Origin: UBA4971 sp900019985
GTDB taxonomy: Bacteria; Bacillota; SHA-98; UBA4971
Assembly: GCA_050949175.1 (NCBI GenBank)
Contig: JBMNFG010000014.1
Span: 1-64,000, forward strand
Direction: 5' to 3'
DNA length: 64,000 nucleotides
This document shows positions 16,509 through 26,375 of this stretch, one piece after another. A program made the position numbers and the translations under genes. Each line of letters starts with the position of its first letter. Within the stretch, counting starts at the first letter, position 1. The notes beneath the pieces were generated by a model. That model was given only the letters and a program-made list of their open reading frames with translations. It ran no database searches and was not told the origin of the DNA.

Positions 16509-17681
16509 GTGATTCGATGTCTTCACTTGGCAGACCTGCATCTTGGTTGGTCTCCGCAAGATAATGATTTCCCCAAAGACAAATGCAGACTCCGTCAAGA
16601 GGAGCGGAATTCCGTGTTAACACAAGCGGTAGACTTCGCAAAGGATCCCCAAAACGGTATCGACCTTGTTATTATTGCAGGAGATCTGTTTGAGACCCAT
16701 ACACCGGAACCTGCCTTAATAGAACACGTCTTAAGCAAACTAAGACAACTGGATAACGCAGGGATACCTGTGATCACAGTCCCAGGCAACCACGACGAGA
16801 TTACATACCACAACTCCGTATACAGGCAATATGGGACCGGCCGCACCTGGCCAGGCGTACTTGTTCAAACCCCCATGCCTGAGCTGGTGTTCCGTCATGA
16901 GATTAAAGGCGTTCCCGTGTTTATCTACTCTCTTGCTTACACCGGAGGCTTAACTAAAGTTAATGAGCTTAACGAATTCCCTCGCTTGGATGAGCCCGGC
17001 TTACACATAGGTGTGTTCCACGGTTCTTTAGATTGGAGCGGGGCAGGGGATCGCAGCCTTCCTCTTAGTTCGGAAAGGCTGGTACAAGCAGGGGAAGGCA
17101 GAGGATATGACTATTTGGCATTAGGCCATATCCACAAATACCAAGAGATGCGGGCAGGGAAGACAGTTTCCGTCTATCCGGGGCTGATAGACTCCAAAGG
17201 ATTCAGCGACCCCGGTGTTGGATACATGACAATAGCGCAGTTTGAATGCGAAGGGGATCCTGGAGGCAATTCAGGTTTCCGGGTAAACCTCCGGCGTGCC
17301 AATGTCCCCGTCAGGGAGCATGCAGTTGTTGAGATTGACATATCAGCTAAACCGGATCTCCAGGAGATTGCAAGTGAGTGCAGGAGCAAAGCCGGTCCTG
17401 ATGCCATGGTAAAGGTCATTCTTTCAGGAGTTCCTTCTTTCAGCGTGGATCTTGAACGATTAAGAGCGGCCCTTGGGGAGCATTTCTTCTGGGTGGAAGT
17501 TGAAGATGGGAGCAGTTTCTTAGAATCAAGTGATATTGCAAGATTTGAGAAAGAGCCGACAATCCGAGGGTGCTTTACCAGAAGAATGCTGGAAAAACTG
17601 AAAAACTCAACTTCGGACCAGGAACGAGAAGTCATCATGATTGCCTTGCGAAAAGGCCTGGCAGCTTTTGAGGGGAGGTGA
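16509..17681 (+). CDS. SbcD/Mre11-like metallophosphoesterase (DNA repair exonuclease subunit)
   Basis: The protein has 390 residues. The metallophosphoesterase motifs are in order: HLADLHLGW, AGDLFETH, PGNHDE, GVFHGS and LGHIHKYQ. The remainder is a capping domain. With the SbcC/YhaN-like ATPase encoded next it should form a nuclease that opens or trims DNA ends. The start is GTG 16509 behind AAGGAGGGACAACCG. It overlaps the next open frame, so the two are one transcriptional unit. YhaO is the closest named Bacillus type, but the sequence alone does not settle SbcD against YhaO. Confidence 0.87.
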   Translation: MIRCLHLADLHLGWSPQDNDFPKDKCRLRQEERNSVLTQAVDFAKDPQNGIDLVIIAGDLFETHTPEPALIEHVLSKLRQLDNAGIPVITVPGNHDEITYHNSVYRQYGTGRTWPGVLVQTPMPELVFRHEIKGVPVFIYSLAYTGGLTKVNELNEFPRLDEPGLHIGVFHGSLDWSGAGDRSLPLSSERLVQAGEGRGYDYLALGHIHKYQEMRAGKTVSVYPGLIDSKGFSDPGVGYMTIAQFECEGDPGGNSGFRVNLRRANVPVREHAVVEIDISAKPDLQEIASECRSKAGPDAMVKVILSGVPSFSVDLERLRAALGEHFFWVEVEDGSSFLESSDIARFEKEPTIRGCFTRRMLEKLKNSTSDQEREVIMIALRKGLAAFEGR

Positions 17682-17686
17682 GGCAA

Positions 17687-20600
17687 GTGGCAACTGTCTT
17701 GTTCAGGAGATTTAAAATGTCAGGGTTCGGACCGTTTCGAGACACAGTCACTTGCCGGCTGACCTGTGGAGTCAACACCTTAATTGCCAGAAATGAAGCG
17801 GGAAAATCATCGCTTGTAGCGGGCCTGATGGCTACAATCTTTGGGCTTCCTGCAAAGAGCGATCCCGGGGAGTTTGGGCATCGGCGTTTTAAGAACTGGT
17901 ACGGTCCATCCCGCTTTGAAGGTGAGCTTGAGTTTGAGGCAGACGGAACCGTATATAAGATCTGGCGGGATTTTGAAAGCCACAAGATCTCCCTCTCCGT
18001 ATTTGATAATGGGAAACAGAAGAATCTTGTAAGCGGTGAACACAATCCTCTGGCGACAAAGAGAAACGTGGAGTACGAAAAATGGCTTAAGGAATTGTTC
18101 GGGATCATGTCGAGGGAGCCCTTTGAATCTACTTTCTGCGTGACTCAGCCTCTTCCTGAGAGCCTAAAGAAGGGTGGACAAGGCCAGAAGGAGCTGACTG
18201 AGGACGTACAGGAGCTTCTGTCCGGCACAGGAGTGGCTTTTGCCAGGGCACAAGATGTGCTCTTTCTTGACTTAAAGAAACACACAAGGTTTACGCGTGA
18301 GAGGCTTTCTATCGGTTCCAACCAGAGAACAGACGGGGAACTAGAAAGGATAGACGAAAGAATTGCTAAGCTGTCCACGAGCTTAGGTGAAGCGAAGCGC
18401 ATTGCTGATTCTCTTGAAGTTGTGCGGAGGAGACTAAGCTCGCTCCAAGTTAAGCTCGACGCGAAAGCGGATGAACTAAAAAGCAAACAAGATACTCGAA
18501 ACGCCTTGGCTGAATGGAAAAGGCTGAAATCCGAGTACGACCAGGCTGTGCATGAGTTGACTCGCGTCAAGAAGGCACGTGAGGAGGCCGAGTCCCTTGA
18601 GAGCGAGATCACCAAAGAATCAGAAGAGTTGCGGTCGCTTTATCCTGAATTCGAAAACGCGCCTGAATCGATAGATAGAGACTTGGACGCTCTTATTGCT
18701 CTGAGGCAGGAGCTCACTTCGCTTTCGGAGACTATCTCCCGGATCAAGTCGCAACTCGATGCACGCAAAGAGGAGAAAAAGAAGCTCGAAATAGAGGTCT
18801 CATCCCTCAGAGATTGGGGAAAGCTTGGCAGCACCCCTGAAGCGGAAGTGAGAAATAGAAGACGCATCGCATCTGACTTGATGGATGAGTGGGAGAAGTT
18901 TGAGCGAGACATGGCGGAACAGGCAGAATGTGAGAAGCTCCTTAACGGGGAGCTGAATGTAATAGATAAAGCTACTGCCGAGGAGCGAGGAGCCCTTGAA
19001 AACTATGAGGCAAACCTTGCCAGGCTGGAGAAGGAAAAGAGCGAGGCTTGGCAGAGGCTTCAGGAAGTAGAAACCAAGATCCGGGACTCTGAAAAAAGCC
19101 GTTTGGAATTCAGCGAAAAATACCAAGATCTTGAGTCTCTTCCTGATGATGCATTAAGCATTCTAGGCAAGAAGCTTCAGCTTATGCGATCCATAGAGTC
19201 AGAGAGCAACAAGGCTGCGGAGCTTAAGAAGAAGCTTTCACCTCCTCTCTGGGCGCGTGTCGGTCTCGCGCTGATATTTGCGTTACTTGGATGGGCGATA
19301 GGCCGATTGGAACCGATAGTAAGTTTTGGAATGGGACAGGTTTCAGAAGCGGTAGGCACGGGACCCGTTGCTTGGATACCTATAGTGATCGCTGCGGCTC
19401 TTGGAGTTACGGGGTGGTTTGTGGCTGCGCCTATATGGGCACTGGCACATCCGGGCGTGCGTAAGGAAGAGCAAGAGGCCTCATCTTCTATAGCAGCCTT
19501 TAAGTCAGAAATGGAAGAGATTGACGCATCTTTGGGAGAGCAGGTATCTTCCGCTGATGAGATGGAATTAGGAAGGCTTCAAGAAAGATTAAGCCAGCGC
19601 AACCGTGAAAAGATGCTTCTTTCGGAGAAGGAAAAAGGACTTCCGTCTGAAGAGGAGAGAAAAGAGGCTGAAGATGCTTCGCGCAAGGCACAGAAGAAGT
19701 ATGATGAATTCATGCAGCTGACTGCTATGTTTAGAGAGCTGTTTCCAGATATCGGCGCTGCTTATGCCAAATGGAATCATGTGAAAGCCAGACGGGCTGA
19801 AGCTGCCAAGCGGGCGTCAGCGTTTGCCATGGAGAACTTCGGGTGCGATCTTACGGCAGTACATGCATGTGCCGTATTGTCAGAAGGTGTATCGTCCAAG
19901 TGGCGAGAAGTTGCTGAGCTCGTAGGCGTAACAGCGCCGGAAGAAGATATTGATACTGTAGGAAAGCTTGTGGAGTTCCTTAGGAATGCAGATGATACAT
20001 GGTGGACAAATATTCAAGGTGAATCAGAAAAGTATGAAATGCTTCAAAGACAAGCTGAACAGCTTTCAACTCTTATACGCGAAGGAGAGGCGAACCTCTC
20101 CCGGAGGCAAGACGAGGAAAAACAGAAGTATGAGCACTATGATGACATCTCATCAACTCTGAAACCTATATTAGACGCAGCCGGTGGAGACCCGAAACTT
20201 GCTAAGGAAAGATGGTCTTCGCTGCGTGAGGGGACTTTCACCCTGGAGAAGAAGAAGGAGGTCCTCAAGAAAACCCTGAGTGACCATAAAGTCAAGTCCT
20301 TAGATGAACTGAACACTGTTGTAACGAAGTGCGAAATGAATGCACTTGGCGCAGAGAACAGGTGGGAGAAGCTAATCCAAGAGAAACCCGGGCTTCCTCA
20401 AAAGCAAGCAGCAGATGACCCTGAGAGAGTTGACAGGCATGTCAGAGCCTTAGATGCTGCAATCGAGAATCTAGAGAACGAGGTAGCCAAACTTCAAGGT
20501 GAACGCACAGCGTGCCTTGATGAACTGCGTGATCTTGAGCGAGAGAACCCCATTAACATAGCCCAGGCTGAACTGGAGCTTGAAGCGATGATGGCAAGAA

Positions 20601-21061
20601 GAGAGAGGATTAGGCTGCAGGCGGATGCCTTAACTCTGGCTTATCTTGAGCTTAACGAAGCTATCAGAGAGTTCCATGCGTCCCACAGGATTCGTTTGGA
20701 AGAGGCTGCGATGAAGTACTTTGAAAGGATTACGGGGATTCCCGGCCGTGTCGTCATAATAGACGATGATTTCAAAGTACGTCTAGATGTTAATGGCGAG
20801 AATTGCGATATCGCTCAACTGAGCAAAGGCGCTCAAGACCAGCTATACATCGCTCTCAGACTGGCGATTTCGGATCTCTTGTCATCTGATATTAATCTGC
20901 CTCTTATCTTCGACGATCCGTTCGTAACATCGGACAGTGAGAGGCTCGATAAGATCGGTGCTGCACTGTCTCATCTTGGAAGAGAACGACAGATAATCGT
21001 CTTATCACATAACGAGGATCTACGTAATTGGGGAGTTCCTGTTGTGTTGGAGCACTCGTAG
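17687..21061 (+). CDS. SbcC/YhaN-like SMC-type ATPase
   Basis: About 1124 residues. The N-terminal Walker A region is ARNEAGKSSL. Long coiled coils run from about residue 190 to 950. The C-terminus carries the signature LSKGAQDQLYIALRL, Walker B LIFDDPFV and an H-loop VLSHN. Two hydrophobic segments (about residues 525-590, with VGLALIFALLGWAIG) interrupt the coils, a feature of YhaN-type proteins, so the complex may sit at the membrane. GTG 17678 would have no Shine-Dalgarno spacing. GTG 17687, with GGGGAGG about eight bases before it, is preferred. The gene partners the preceding nuclease. Confidence 0.87.
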   Translation: MATVLFRRFKMSGFGPFRDTVTCRLTCGVNTLIARNEAGKSSLVAGLMATIFGLPAKSDPGEFGHRRFKNWYGPSRFEGELEFEADGTVYKIWRDFESHKISLSVFDNGKQKNLVSGEHNPLATKRNVEYEKWLKELFGIMSREPFESTFCVTQPLPESLKKGGQGQKELTEDVQELLSGTGVAFARAQDVLFLDLKKHTRFTRERLSIGSNQRTDGELERIDERIAKLSTSLGEAKRIADSLEVVRRRLSSLQVKLDAKADELKSKQDTRNALAEWKRLKSEYDQAVHELTRVKKAREEAESLESEITKESEELRSLYPEFENAPESIDRDLDALIALRQELTSLSETISRIKSQLDARKEEKKKLEIEVSSLRDWGKLGSTPEAEVRNRRRIASDLMDEWEKFERDMAEQAECEKLLNGELNVIDKATAEERGALENYEANLARLEKEKSEAWQRLQEVETKIRDSEKSRLEFSEKYQDLESLPDDALSILGKKLQLMRSIESESNKAAELKKKLSPPLWARVGLALIFALLGWAIGRLEPIVSFGMGQVSEAVGTGPVAWIPIVIAAALGVTGWFVAAPIWALAHPGVRKEEQEASSSIAAFKSEMEEIDASLGEQVSSADEMELGRLQERLSQRNREKMLLSEKEKGLPSEEERKEAEDASRKAQKKYDEFMQLTAMFRELFPDIGAAYAKWNHVKARRAEAAKRASAFAMENFGCDLTAVHACAVLSEGVSSKWREVAELVGVTAPEEDIDTVGKLVEFLRNADDTWWTNIQGESEKYEMLQRQAEQLSTLIREGEANLSRRQDEEKQKYEHYDDISSTLKPILDAAGGDPKLAKERWSSLREGTFTLEKKKEVLKKTLSDHKVKSLDELNTVVTKCEMNALGAENRWEKLIQEKPGLPQKQAADDPERVDRHVRALDAAIENLENEVAKLQGERTACLDELRDLERENPINIAQAELELEAMMARRERIRLQADALTLAYLELNEAIREFHASHRIRLEEAAMKYFERITGIPGRVVIIDDDFKVRLDVNGENCDIAQLSKGAQDQLYIALRLAISDLLSSDINLPLIFDDPFVTSDSERLDKIGAALSHLGRERQIIVLSHNEDLRNWGVPVVLEHS

Positions 21062-21108
21062 AAGCCCATCGAAAGACCGCACCTATGTCAACAACGCATT
21101 AAAAACAG

Positions 21109-21175
21109 TCCGCAAGGCGCCCCGGCTCATGACAAGATGAGCATCTCGGGGCTTGCCTTGCGGATTTCTCTATTT
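21109..21175. terminator. bidirectional terminator between sbcC-like gene and spore protein gene
   Basis: TCCGCAAGGC at 21109-21118 pairs with GCCTTGCGGA at 21155-21164. Inside, GCCCCG pairs with CGGGGC and GCTCAT with ATGAGC. A T-rich tract follows on the right, and AAAAA precedes the hairpin on the left. It lies between convergent genes and suits both. Confidence 0.8.
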
Positions 21176-21184
21176 CATTGTAGG

Positions 21185-21541
21185 TTAGGCGTTACCAATC
21201 GGTCCACTGGTAGGAGACTTGGTAATATCAACATGAGGCTCAAAATTCGTCTCATTTGTATAGCCGCTGGTTATGTTGACCTTGCTGCCCTGCAAGGCCT
21301 GGCTGAAACCGGCGGTCAAGCCACTTGTGGCCTGCTGGGTAAGGGACTGCTGAGCCGCAGCTATCATGTTGCGCACCATCTGGCCTCCAATTCGTCCAAG
21401 CACTGCAGAAGGCAGGTGTCCCAGGTACCCACCGTTCTGGTTCATATCAACTCCGACCTGGCTAGCAATTTCGTACTTGAACTTGTCAAGAGCCTGTCTT
21501 GCCTGAGGAACCACTATCTGATTTCTTCCTCTACGAGCCAC
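21185..21541 (-). CDS. alpha/beta-type small acid-soluble spore protein
   Basis: About 118 residues. The body has ALDKFKYEIASQVGV and, further on, GGYLGHLPSAVLGRIGGQM, the two helices by which alpha/beta SASPs coat DNA in dormant spores. The frame is open to 21565, but AAGGAGGTGA lies five bases before GTG 21541, giving MARRGRNQ, a usual SASP beginning. The C-terminal tail of about 40 residues is longer than in Bacillus proteins. SASP genes are normally expressed in the forespore under sigma G; no promoter was identified here. The gene shows that the organism makes spores. Confidence 0.9.
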   Translation of the reverse strand: MARRGRNQIVVPQARQALDKFKYEIASQVGVDMNQNGGYLGHLPSAVLGRIGGQMVRNMIAAAQQSLTQQATSGLTAGFSQALQGSKVNITSGYTNETNFEPHVDITKSPTSGPIGNA

Positions 21542-21707
21542 ATTAGTCACCTCCTTAGGTTCCACAACTACTTTTCCCGAATCAGACCGGTCGACATACT
21601 AGCACATATCGGGAACAATCCAGAAGAAAGGGACAGGAGGTGAAAAGGATAGAAAACAGGGTAGGATTGGCTGGATTGCCTGGTTGAACGGCGCGCTGCA
21701 ACTATAC

Positions 21708-22433
21708 TCAAATCACTTTAGCAATCAATTGAATAAAATTAAAATACTTTCCACCTTCAGCTTCCATCATTTTGATATCCTCAGCTACAATAGGATGATA
21801 AGCGGTGAGCCATTCTTCCCAAGCCTGTCTGCAACAAGACATCTCGCGGCTGTCAACTATTTCAATGCCCTGTGCTTTTGCCCATAGAGCTTTCCACCAA
21901 TCGAGAGAGCGCAGCGTTCTTTCCATCTCGCTGTTCCAAAAGGGCTGCATCTCATCGGGGACGTTTTTCCCAAATTCGTACTTTAAACCAGGGATAGCGA
22001 CGGCAATATGGCCGCCTTTTTTCACAAACGGGATGAGCGATTGAAGCATTTCCGCGGTATCACCGAAATAGTGATAGGCGTCAATGGACAACATCAAGTC
22101 AAAGTACCCGTGTGCAAAAGGCAAGCCTTTAGTCGCGTCTACAAAGATAGGAATGGCCTTGTCATCGATTCCGAGAGTCCTAAAACGCTCATAGTTTTCA
22201 GTTGGCGAGATCCAGAGGTCGGCAGCGAAAACCTGCGCACCGTATTTTTTCACCAGGAAAAGCGTGGAAAGACCGGATCCACAGCCGAGGTCAAGGATTC
22301 GCATATTCTCATTGATATCGAGATATGACGCCAATTCTTCAGATAGCCGCATAGCGTTGGGCCCCATCATGTTAGTTCTCAGGAATTCAACGTTCTCATC
22401 ATGAGACATAAACTCATTTGTAAACTGATACAT
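21708..22433 (-). CDS. class I SAM-dependent methyltransferase
   Basis: About 241 residues. SAM motif I is ILDLGCGSGLSTLFL, followed by AQVFAADLW at the acidic loop, and DLMLSIDAYHYFG and VKKGGHIAVAIP further on. This is the pattern of small-molecule methyltransferases of the UbiE/Coq5 type. The open frame begins at 22538, but ATG 22433 has GAAAGGAGG seven to eight bases upstream and starts MYQFTNEFM. The substrate is unknown. The next gene left is the spore protein, on the same strand about 165 bp away. Confidence 0.85.
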   Translation of the reverse strand: MYQFTNEFMSHDENVEFLRTNMMGPNAMRLSEELASYLDINENMRILDLGCGSGLSTLFLVKKYGAQVFAADLWISPTENYERFRTLGIDDKAIPIFVDATKGLPFAHGYFDLMLSIDAYHYFGDTAEMLQSLIPFVKKGGHIAVAIPGLKYEFGKNVPDEMQPFWNSEMERTLRSLDWWKALWAKAQGIEIVDSREMSCCRQAWEEWLTAYHPIVAEDIKMMEAEGGKYFNFIQLIAKVI

Positions 22434-22653
22434 GGTAAGCCTCCTTTCTACAGTGCCTATTTCACGGACTGTACAGACCTGACTCTGCCGGCAGTAATCG
22501 GGAGCTTTGTTAACATCGTCTATACCGGTCCCGCGCACGAACCCTTTTTGATCCTACGGCATATACTATTAGAATTATAGGAAAAGCGCAACAATAATGG
22601 CGGTGTTTTCTGAAAAAAGACGCCCTAATCGGAGAACTGGGCGATACTTAGAG

Positions 22654-22922
22654 ATGTTCTGTAATAGGCAGTTGTCTGTCAATCAGGTCAGTACTGCTAA
22701 GGCCATGGAGAAGTTATCATCGGGCCTTCGGATTAACCGGGTTGGTGACGACGCTGCCGGTCCTGCGACTTCCGAAAAGATGAGAGGGCACATCCGTGGG
22801 TTGAAACAGGCAGAAAGAAACGCTCAAGACCGGATTTCTTTGATTCAGACTGCTGAGGGTGGTCTTAATTAGATTCGTTCTATCTTGCACCGGATGCGGG
22901 AGTTGTCGGTGCAAGAAGGTCT
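22654..22922 (+). pseudogene. flagellin N-terminal remnant
   Basis: The translation contains MEKLSSGLRINRVGDDAAG and, after some changes, EKMRGHIRGLKQAERNAQD and SLIQTAEGGLN, the conserved D0/D1 start of bacterial flagellin. A TAG at 22870 interrupts it, and the same frame continues with IRSILHRMRELSVQEG before a second stop. The usual first residues and the whole C-terminal half are missing. This is a decayed copy. No other flagellar genes are in the window. Confidence 0.85.
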
Positions 22923-23099
22923 CTAGGGAGTAGCCTGAGCATGGTTCTTTCTGCAAAAGCTCAGACTGGTACAGACAGGATTTCCACCAGATGTTGTCTA
23001 AACATAGAAAAGACGTAATATTTGATAGATATTTGGTCAGTACGTCAGGTAATCGGTGTTTACCTTTGAGATACTGCTGGATTTCGAGGAGGACAATCC

Positions 23100-25099
23100 A
23101 TGAATAACTGGGGTGAAAAGGTTAGCTTCATCTGGTCAGTTGCGGACTTATTGCGGGGTCCATATCGTCCTAACCAATACAAGGATGTAATACTACCTAT
23201 GACCGTGCTTCGGCGTCTAGATTGCGTTTTGGCTCCCACCAAGCAGAAGGTGCTGGATGTATACGAGAAGATGAAAGACGGCCCGGTGAGGAATTTAGAG
23301 CCGTTCCTTAAACAAGCGTCAGGGTATGAGTTTTACAATATCAGTAAGTTCACCTTTGAGTCACTAAAGGGTGATCCAGATAACCTGGCTGTTAACCTGG
23401 TTCAATATATGAAAAGCTTTAGCGATAAGGCCCAGGAAATCATCGATAGCTTTGGCTTCGAAGAACATATAGCAAAACTCGACAAGACCAATAGGTTGTA
23501 TCTACTGGTAGAGCGTTTCAGTGAGCTTGATCTGCATCCGAATAAGGTCTCTAACCGGGAGATGGGATATATTTTTGAAGAGCTTATCCGTCGGTTCAAT
23601 GAAGCCAGCAACGAGGAAGCTGGGGATCACTTCACGCCTAGGGAAGTGATTCAGCTTATGGTAGATTTACTATTCTTGCCAGACAGCGATATTCTTTCGG
23701 TTAGGGGAATAGTCAAGACTATGTACGATCCCGCATGTGGAACAGGTGGAATGCTCTCAGTAACCGACAACTACCTGCAGGAGCTGAATCCCCAAGGCCA
23801 TTTAGAGCTATTCGGCCAGGACTATAACGCACAAGCTTATGCCATTTGTGGCTCTGATATGATGATTAAGGGCCAGAGTATGGAGAATATCAAGTATGGT
23901 GATAGCTTTACCAACGATATGCACAAGGGGAAACGCTTTGACTACATGCTAGCCAATCCGCCCTTCGGTGTAGAGTGGAAGCCCCAGCGGGATTTCATCG
24001 AGAAAGAGCACAAAGAACAGGGGTTCGGTGGGCGTTTTGGTGCAGGGCTTCCCCGGATCAATGATGGTTCTCTTCTGTTTTTGCAGCACATGCTTAGTAA
24101 AATGAAGCCTGTTGATGAGGGTGGAACAAGGCTTGGTATAGTGTTCAATGCTTCCCTTTGTTTACCGGTGGTGCCGGTTCAGGGGAGAGCGAAATACGCT
24201 GCTGGATTCTGGAAAACGATTGGCTGGAAGGAATCGTGGCATTACCTGATCAGCTATTCTACAATACGGGTATTAGCACTTATATATGGATTCTGACTAA
24301 CCGCAAACCGCCTCACCGTAAGGGAAAAGTACAGCTTGTTGATGGTACGAGCTTCTACAAGAAGATGCGGAAGAGCCTGGGCAATAAGCGGAATGAGATC
24401 TGTGATGAGCAGCGGGCCGAGATCACACGCCTATATGGGGAGTTCCAGGAGGGCGAGTTCGTCCGCATTTTCGATAATGAAGACTTTGGCTACCAGCGCA
24501 TCACTGTGGAGCGCCCCTTAAGACTTAACTTTGCTGTTACCGATGAGCGCCTAGAACGTGTCAAGCAAACAAGGCAGTTCCAGTCATTGGCTATGTCAAG
24601 GAAGCGGAAGGATAGCGAAGAAGCCGCTAGGGAAATAGCGGAAGGTAAGAAAAGACAGGAGCAAATCCTTGAGGCCCTGGAGTCTCTTCGTCCTTTAGGT
24701 GTCGTGAAAAACAGAGAGCAGTGGGCAGAAGCCATGAGGAAGGCTGGTATTAGGGAGCCTGCTGGACTCTTCAAGGCAATTCTCATGGCACTCTCTGAGC
24801 GAGATGAGAATGCGGATATCTGTGGGGACAAGAATGGAAATCCAGAGCCCGATCCGGAACTTAGAGATTATGAGAATGTGCCGCTGAAAGAAGATATCCA
24901 CGCATACATGGAAAGAGAAGTGCTCCCCTTTGTGCCCGATGCCTGGGTGGATGAAGACAAGACGAAGATAGGCTATGAGATCAGTTTAAACCGATATTTC
25001 TACAAATACACACCTCCCCGACCACTAGAAGAGATTGAGGCTGACCTGAAAAAGATTGAGCAAGAGATCGCTGATATGCTAGCGGAGATGAGACTATGA
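23100..25099 (+). pseudogene. hsdM: type I restriction-modification methylase HsdM, one frameshift
   Basis: Two overlapping frames (23100-24296 and 24158-25099) together give one HsdM of about 666 residues. The first has the N-terminal helical domain, DPACGTGGML (SAM motif I) and LANPPFG (motif IV, NPPF). The second continues with GSGESEIRCWILENDWLEG and LPDQLFYNTGISTYIW. The break lies near 24154-24156: adding one C to the CCC run would read NASPLFTGGAGSGE through. The methylase modifies adenine at the site chosen by HsdS. The ATG follows GGAGGACAATCC. It is inactive if the shift is real; a sequencing error is equally possible. Confidence 0.88.
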
Positions 25100-26373
25100 G
25101 GTGGAAGCGATATCCAGCCTATAAAGATTCAGGTGTGGAGTGGCTTAGTGAAGTGCTTGAGCACTGGGATGAGTATTCACTCCACTGGTGTGTTGAAGAG
25201 ATAAACACTGATGTTAGAACGGATAGTATGATTTATATTGGGTTAGAGCACATTGATTCGTGGACAGGCAAGGTCCGCTTTGTCGACCAAGTGTCTGAGG
25301 GAATCTCAGGAAAGCATTTTCTTCCGGGCGATGTTCTTTTTGGAAAACTGCGTCCGTATCTGGCAAAAGGATTTGTTGCCGATAAATACGGCCTTTGCTC
25401 AGGCGAACTACTGGTTCTCAGACCCCATGGTATGAATCGGTTTTACCTACATTACCTTCTTCTTTCTCCTGGGTTCGTGGGTTGCGTCGACTCATCTACC
25501 TATGGTGCAAAAATGCCCCGCGCCAGCTGGGAGTTCATCCGTAAGATCGTTATCCCTGTTCCAAGTCTTGGCGAACAAGAGTGCATAGCCTCTTTCATAG
25601 ATGCTCAGACACGTGGCATCGACACCCTAATCTCCAAGAAACAGCGTCAGCTAGAGTTGCTCGAAGAAAAGCGCATCACCTTGATAACCCATGCTGTCAC
25701 CAAGGGCCTTGATCCAGATGTAAAGATGAAGGATTCGGGCGTGGAGTGGTTGGGGGAGGTACCGGAGCATTGGAAAGTGGTTTCGCTAAAGCGAATGGCC
25801 AGGATTTCTTACGGACTAGGGCAGCCACCAAGAGAACTAGAAGATGGCATTCCGCTTATCCGGGCGACGGACGTTAGTCGGGGAACTATTGACCTTTCCA
25901 ACTGTTTGAGAGTTGATCCTACAGATGTTCCTGCTGGACGCGATGCATTTCTAGAACCCGGTGATATCATAGTTGTCCGGAGTGGGGCGTACACGGGGGA
26001 CTCCGCGGTGGTTCCTAGAGAACTAGCCGGAGCTGTTGCAGGATATGATATGATTGTGCGCTGCTCAGATTGTCTTGCAGAGTTCATGGCGTATGTTCTT
26101 CTCAGTGATTCTATGGCTCAACAAATCAACATGGTATCATCCAGAGCAGCGCAGGCTCATCTCAATGCTGAGCAACTGGGCGATTGTATTGGCGCTTTCC
26201 CGCCTTTTGAGGAGCAACGTTCGATAGCACGTTACCTTGATCGCGAAACCACCCGCATGAATGTAATAAGGGACAAGATTCAGCACTCTATCGAACTCCT
26301 CCAAGAATACCGCTCCGCCCTTATCTCTGCTGCGGTAACCGGGCAGATCGATGTGCGTGAGGAGGTAATATAG
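25096..26373 (+). CDS. hsdS: type I restriction-modification specificity subunit HsdS
   Basis: A protein of 425 residues with two target-recognition domains in tandem. Each half opens with KDSGVEWL followed by HW (residues about 9 and 214) and ends with a conserved helix region (GEQECIASFID and EEQRSIARYLD). This is the usual pseudo-repeat that contacts the two halves of a split DNA site. The start codon overlaps the hsdM stop (ATGA), and hsdR begins two bases after its stop. Unlike its neighbours the frame is intact. Confidence 0.93.
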   Translation: MRWKRYPAYKDSGVEWLSEVLEHWDEYSLHWCVEEINTDVRTDSMIYIGLEHIDSWTGKVRFVDQVSEGISGKHFLPGDVLFGKLRPYLAKGFVADKYGLCSGELLVLRPHGMNRFYLHYLLLSPGFVGCVDSSTYGAKMPRASWEFIRKIVIPVPSLGEQECIASFIDAQTRGIDTLISKKQRQLELLEEKRITLITHAVTKGLDPDVKMKDSGVEWLGEVPEHWKVVSLKRMARISYGLGQPPRELEDGIPLIRATDVSRGTIDLSNCLRVDPTDVPAGRDAFLEPGDIIVVRSGAYTGDSAVVPRELAGAVAGYDMIVRCSDCLAEFMAYVLLSDSMAQQINMVSSRAAQAHLNAEQLGDCIGAFPPFEEQRSIARYLDRETTRMNVIRDKIQHSIELLQEYRSALISAAVTGQIDVREEVI

Positions 26374-26375
26374 TC

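Noticed and set aside
18145..18615. 156-codon minus-strand ORF inside the SbcC-like gene
   Set aside because: It is Ser-rich antisense of coiled-coil coding sequence, with no family.
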